From Nocardioides sp. Root1257 (GTDB taxonomy: Bacteria; Actinomycetota; Actinomycetes; Propionibacteriales; Nocardioidaceae): DNA of 64,000 nt. Made by a program: the position numbers and the translations under genes. The DNA lies in NCBI RefSeq assembly GCF_001425175.1, contig NZ_LMDV01000001.1, forward strand, positions 889,454 through 953,453. The letters are read 5' to 3'. Positions within the stretch are counted from its first letter, which is position 1. The number at the start of each line of letters is the position of its first letter. Under the pieces are notes generated by a model. It did not search any database, was not told the origin of the DNA, and worked only from the letters and a program-made list of their open reading frames with translations. Below are positions 63,434 to 64,000 of this stretch, piece after piece.

Positions 63434-63472
63434 CCCCTTTCTCAAGACCATCGATTCGTTCAGGAGTACCTC

Positions 63473-63658
63473 GTGGCTGCCGTCTGTGACATCTGCGCCA
63501 AGAAGCCGGGCTTCGGCAACAACCGGCCGTGGTCGCGCAAGATCACGAAGCGCCGCTTCGACCCCAACATCCAGCGCGTGCGGGCGACCGTCAACGGCAC
63601 GCCGAAGCGTCTCAACGTGTGCACCGGCTGCCTCAAGGCCGGCAAGGTCTCGCGCTGA
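63473..63658 (+). CDS. rpmB: 50S ribosomal protein L28, zinc-ribbon type
   Basis: 61 residues starting at GTG 63473 with AGGAG upstream. AAVCDICAKKPGFGNNRPWS and LNVCTGCLKAGKVSR hold two CxxC pairs, so this is the zinc-binding form (the form replaced by a Cys-free paralog under zinc starvation in some bacteria). It is the only plus-strand gene in the last 8 kb and has its own promoter and terminator. Confidence 0.96.
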   Translation: MAAVCDICAKKPGFGNNRPWSRKITKRRFDPNIQRVRATVNGTPKRLNVCTGCLKAGKVSR

Positions 63659-63673
63659 CCTAGCTCTTCCGAG

Positions 63674-63702
63674 AGGCCCCGACCGTTCAGCGGTCGGGGC
63701 CT
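63674..63702 (+). terminator. Rho-independent terminator after rpmB
   Basis: AGGCCCCGACCG (63674-63685), loop TTCAG, CGGTCGGGGCCT (63691-63702), then TTCG; a 12-pair perfect stem 15 bases after the rpmB stop. The same stem lies downstream of convergent thiL and could serve both. Confidence 0.85.
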
Positions 63703-63739
63703 TTCGCATGCCCGGAGCGCTGTTGCTGGTCGACGCCGC

Positions 63740-64000
63740 TCAAAAGTGCGTCCACCCGGTGGGTCCGTCGTACGCCGCGCCGTCGACGGTGACGCCGGAG
63801 CCCTCCGTGACGGCGCCGATGACGGCCCAGCCGTCCGGCACCGCCCCGACCGAGGGGAAGGTCGCCAGCAGGGCGTGGTCGTCGCCCCCACCGAGGATGA
63901 ACTGGATCGGGTCGGCACCGAGGGCGGCCCCCACAGCCTGCAGCGGCTCGGGGACGTCGAAGGCCGAGGCGTGGACGTCGATCGCGACGCCGGAGTCGTC
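63740..64000 (-). CDS. thiL: Thiamine-monophosphate kinase, C-terminal part (5' end outside window)
   Basis: The last 86 codons. DSGVAIDVHASAFDVPEPLQ, ILGGGDDHALLATFP and VIGAVTEGSGVTVDG match the C-terminal half of ThiL, where GGGDDHALL corresponds to the GGEDYELL metal/substrate loop. ThiL phosphorylates thiamine monophosphate to the diphosphate cofactor. ThiL next to rpmB, DAK2 and recG is the common actinobacterial neighbourhood. The upstream part is not visible. Confidence 0.88.
   Translation of the reverse strand, partial: DDSGVAIDVHASAFDVPEPLQAVGAALGADPIQFILGGGDDHALLATFPSVGAVPDGWAVIGAVTEGSGVTVDGAAYDGPTGWTHF

Overview
The window is very GC-rich, with strong G/C preference at third codon positions and many GTG starts. 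Its housekeeping blocks follow the order typical of high-GC Gram-positive bacteria: rpsB-tsf-pyrH-frr-cdsA-rlmN; xerC-dprA-comM-yraN-DUF2469-rnhB-lepB-rplS-trmD-rimM-khpA-rpsP; ffh; amtB-PII-PII-glnD next to ftsY and smc; mutM-rnc-rpmF-yceD-coaD-rsmD-recG-DAK2-rpmB-thiL. This points to a chromosomal segment of an actinobacterium. The gene order, the TrmD fusion and an interspersed repeat fit Nocardioidaceae (Nocardioides-like), which is inference because no database search was possible. No tRNA, rRNA, CRISPR array, phage or complete insertion sequence was seen.

Region by region. 1-3.4 kb: a polyamine/amine module (polyamine-type ABC binding protein, divergent Lrp/AsnC regulator, FAD amine oxidase, dimethylarginine dimethylaminohydrolase). 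3.4-4.8 kb: an exported M1 metallopeptidase. 4.9-10.8 kb: the most distinctive accessory block, a sulfur cluster of a beta-lactamase-fold/rhodanese protein, an exported SELENBP1/methanethiol-oxidase-like protein, an unrecognised exported protein and a YeeE/YedE sulfur permease, closed by a strong hairpin. 11-14.7 kb: a RIO-type kinase with an overlapping upstream mini-ORF, a 160-bp MITE-like element sitting at its stop codon, a LOG-like protein and a Tat-exported metallophosphoesterase. 14.7-30.7 kb: the translation, cell-envelope and DNA-processing core, almost all on the minus strand. 30.8-38 kb: VanW protein, orphan response regulator, amidohydrolase, exported GH3 glycosidase with a divergent ROK repressor, and a NYN protein. 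38-45.7 kb: the SRP pathway (ffh, ftsY) enclosing a nitrogen operon with an ammonium transporter, two PII paralogs and GlnD, under a candidate GlnR box. 45.8-55.6 kb: methyltransferase, thioesterase, SMC, and a TetR/DHA2-exporter pair with a repeated operator, plus a second MFS transporter. 55.7-64 kb: DNA repair, RNase III/L32, coenzyme A and RecG genes.

How the parts may work together. The sulfur block reads as one pathway: an exported enzyme releasing sulfide (and formaldehyde) from methanethiol, a sulfur-atom importer, and a cytoplasmic persulfide/sulfane-sulfur protein. The nitrogen operon couples ammonium uptake to PII sensing and PII modification. Noteworthy gene-structure signals are two genes (glnD, rnc) whose only well-placed start is a CTG inside a CTGA overlap with the previous stop codon, a TrmD-acetyltransferase fusion, and a stem-loop leader shared by the RIO kinase gene and rpmB.
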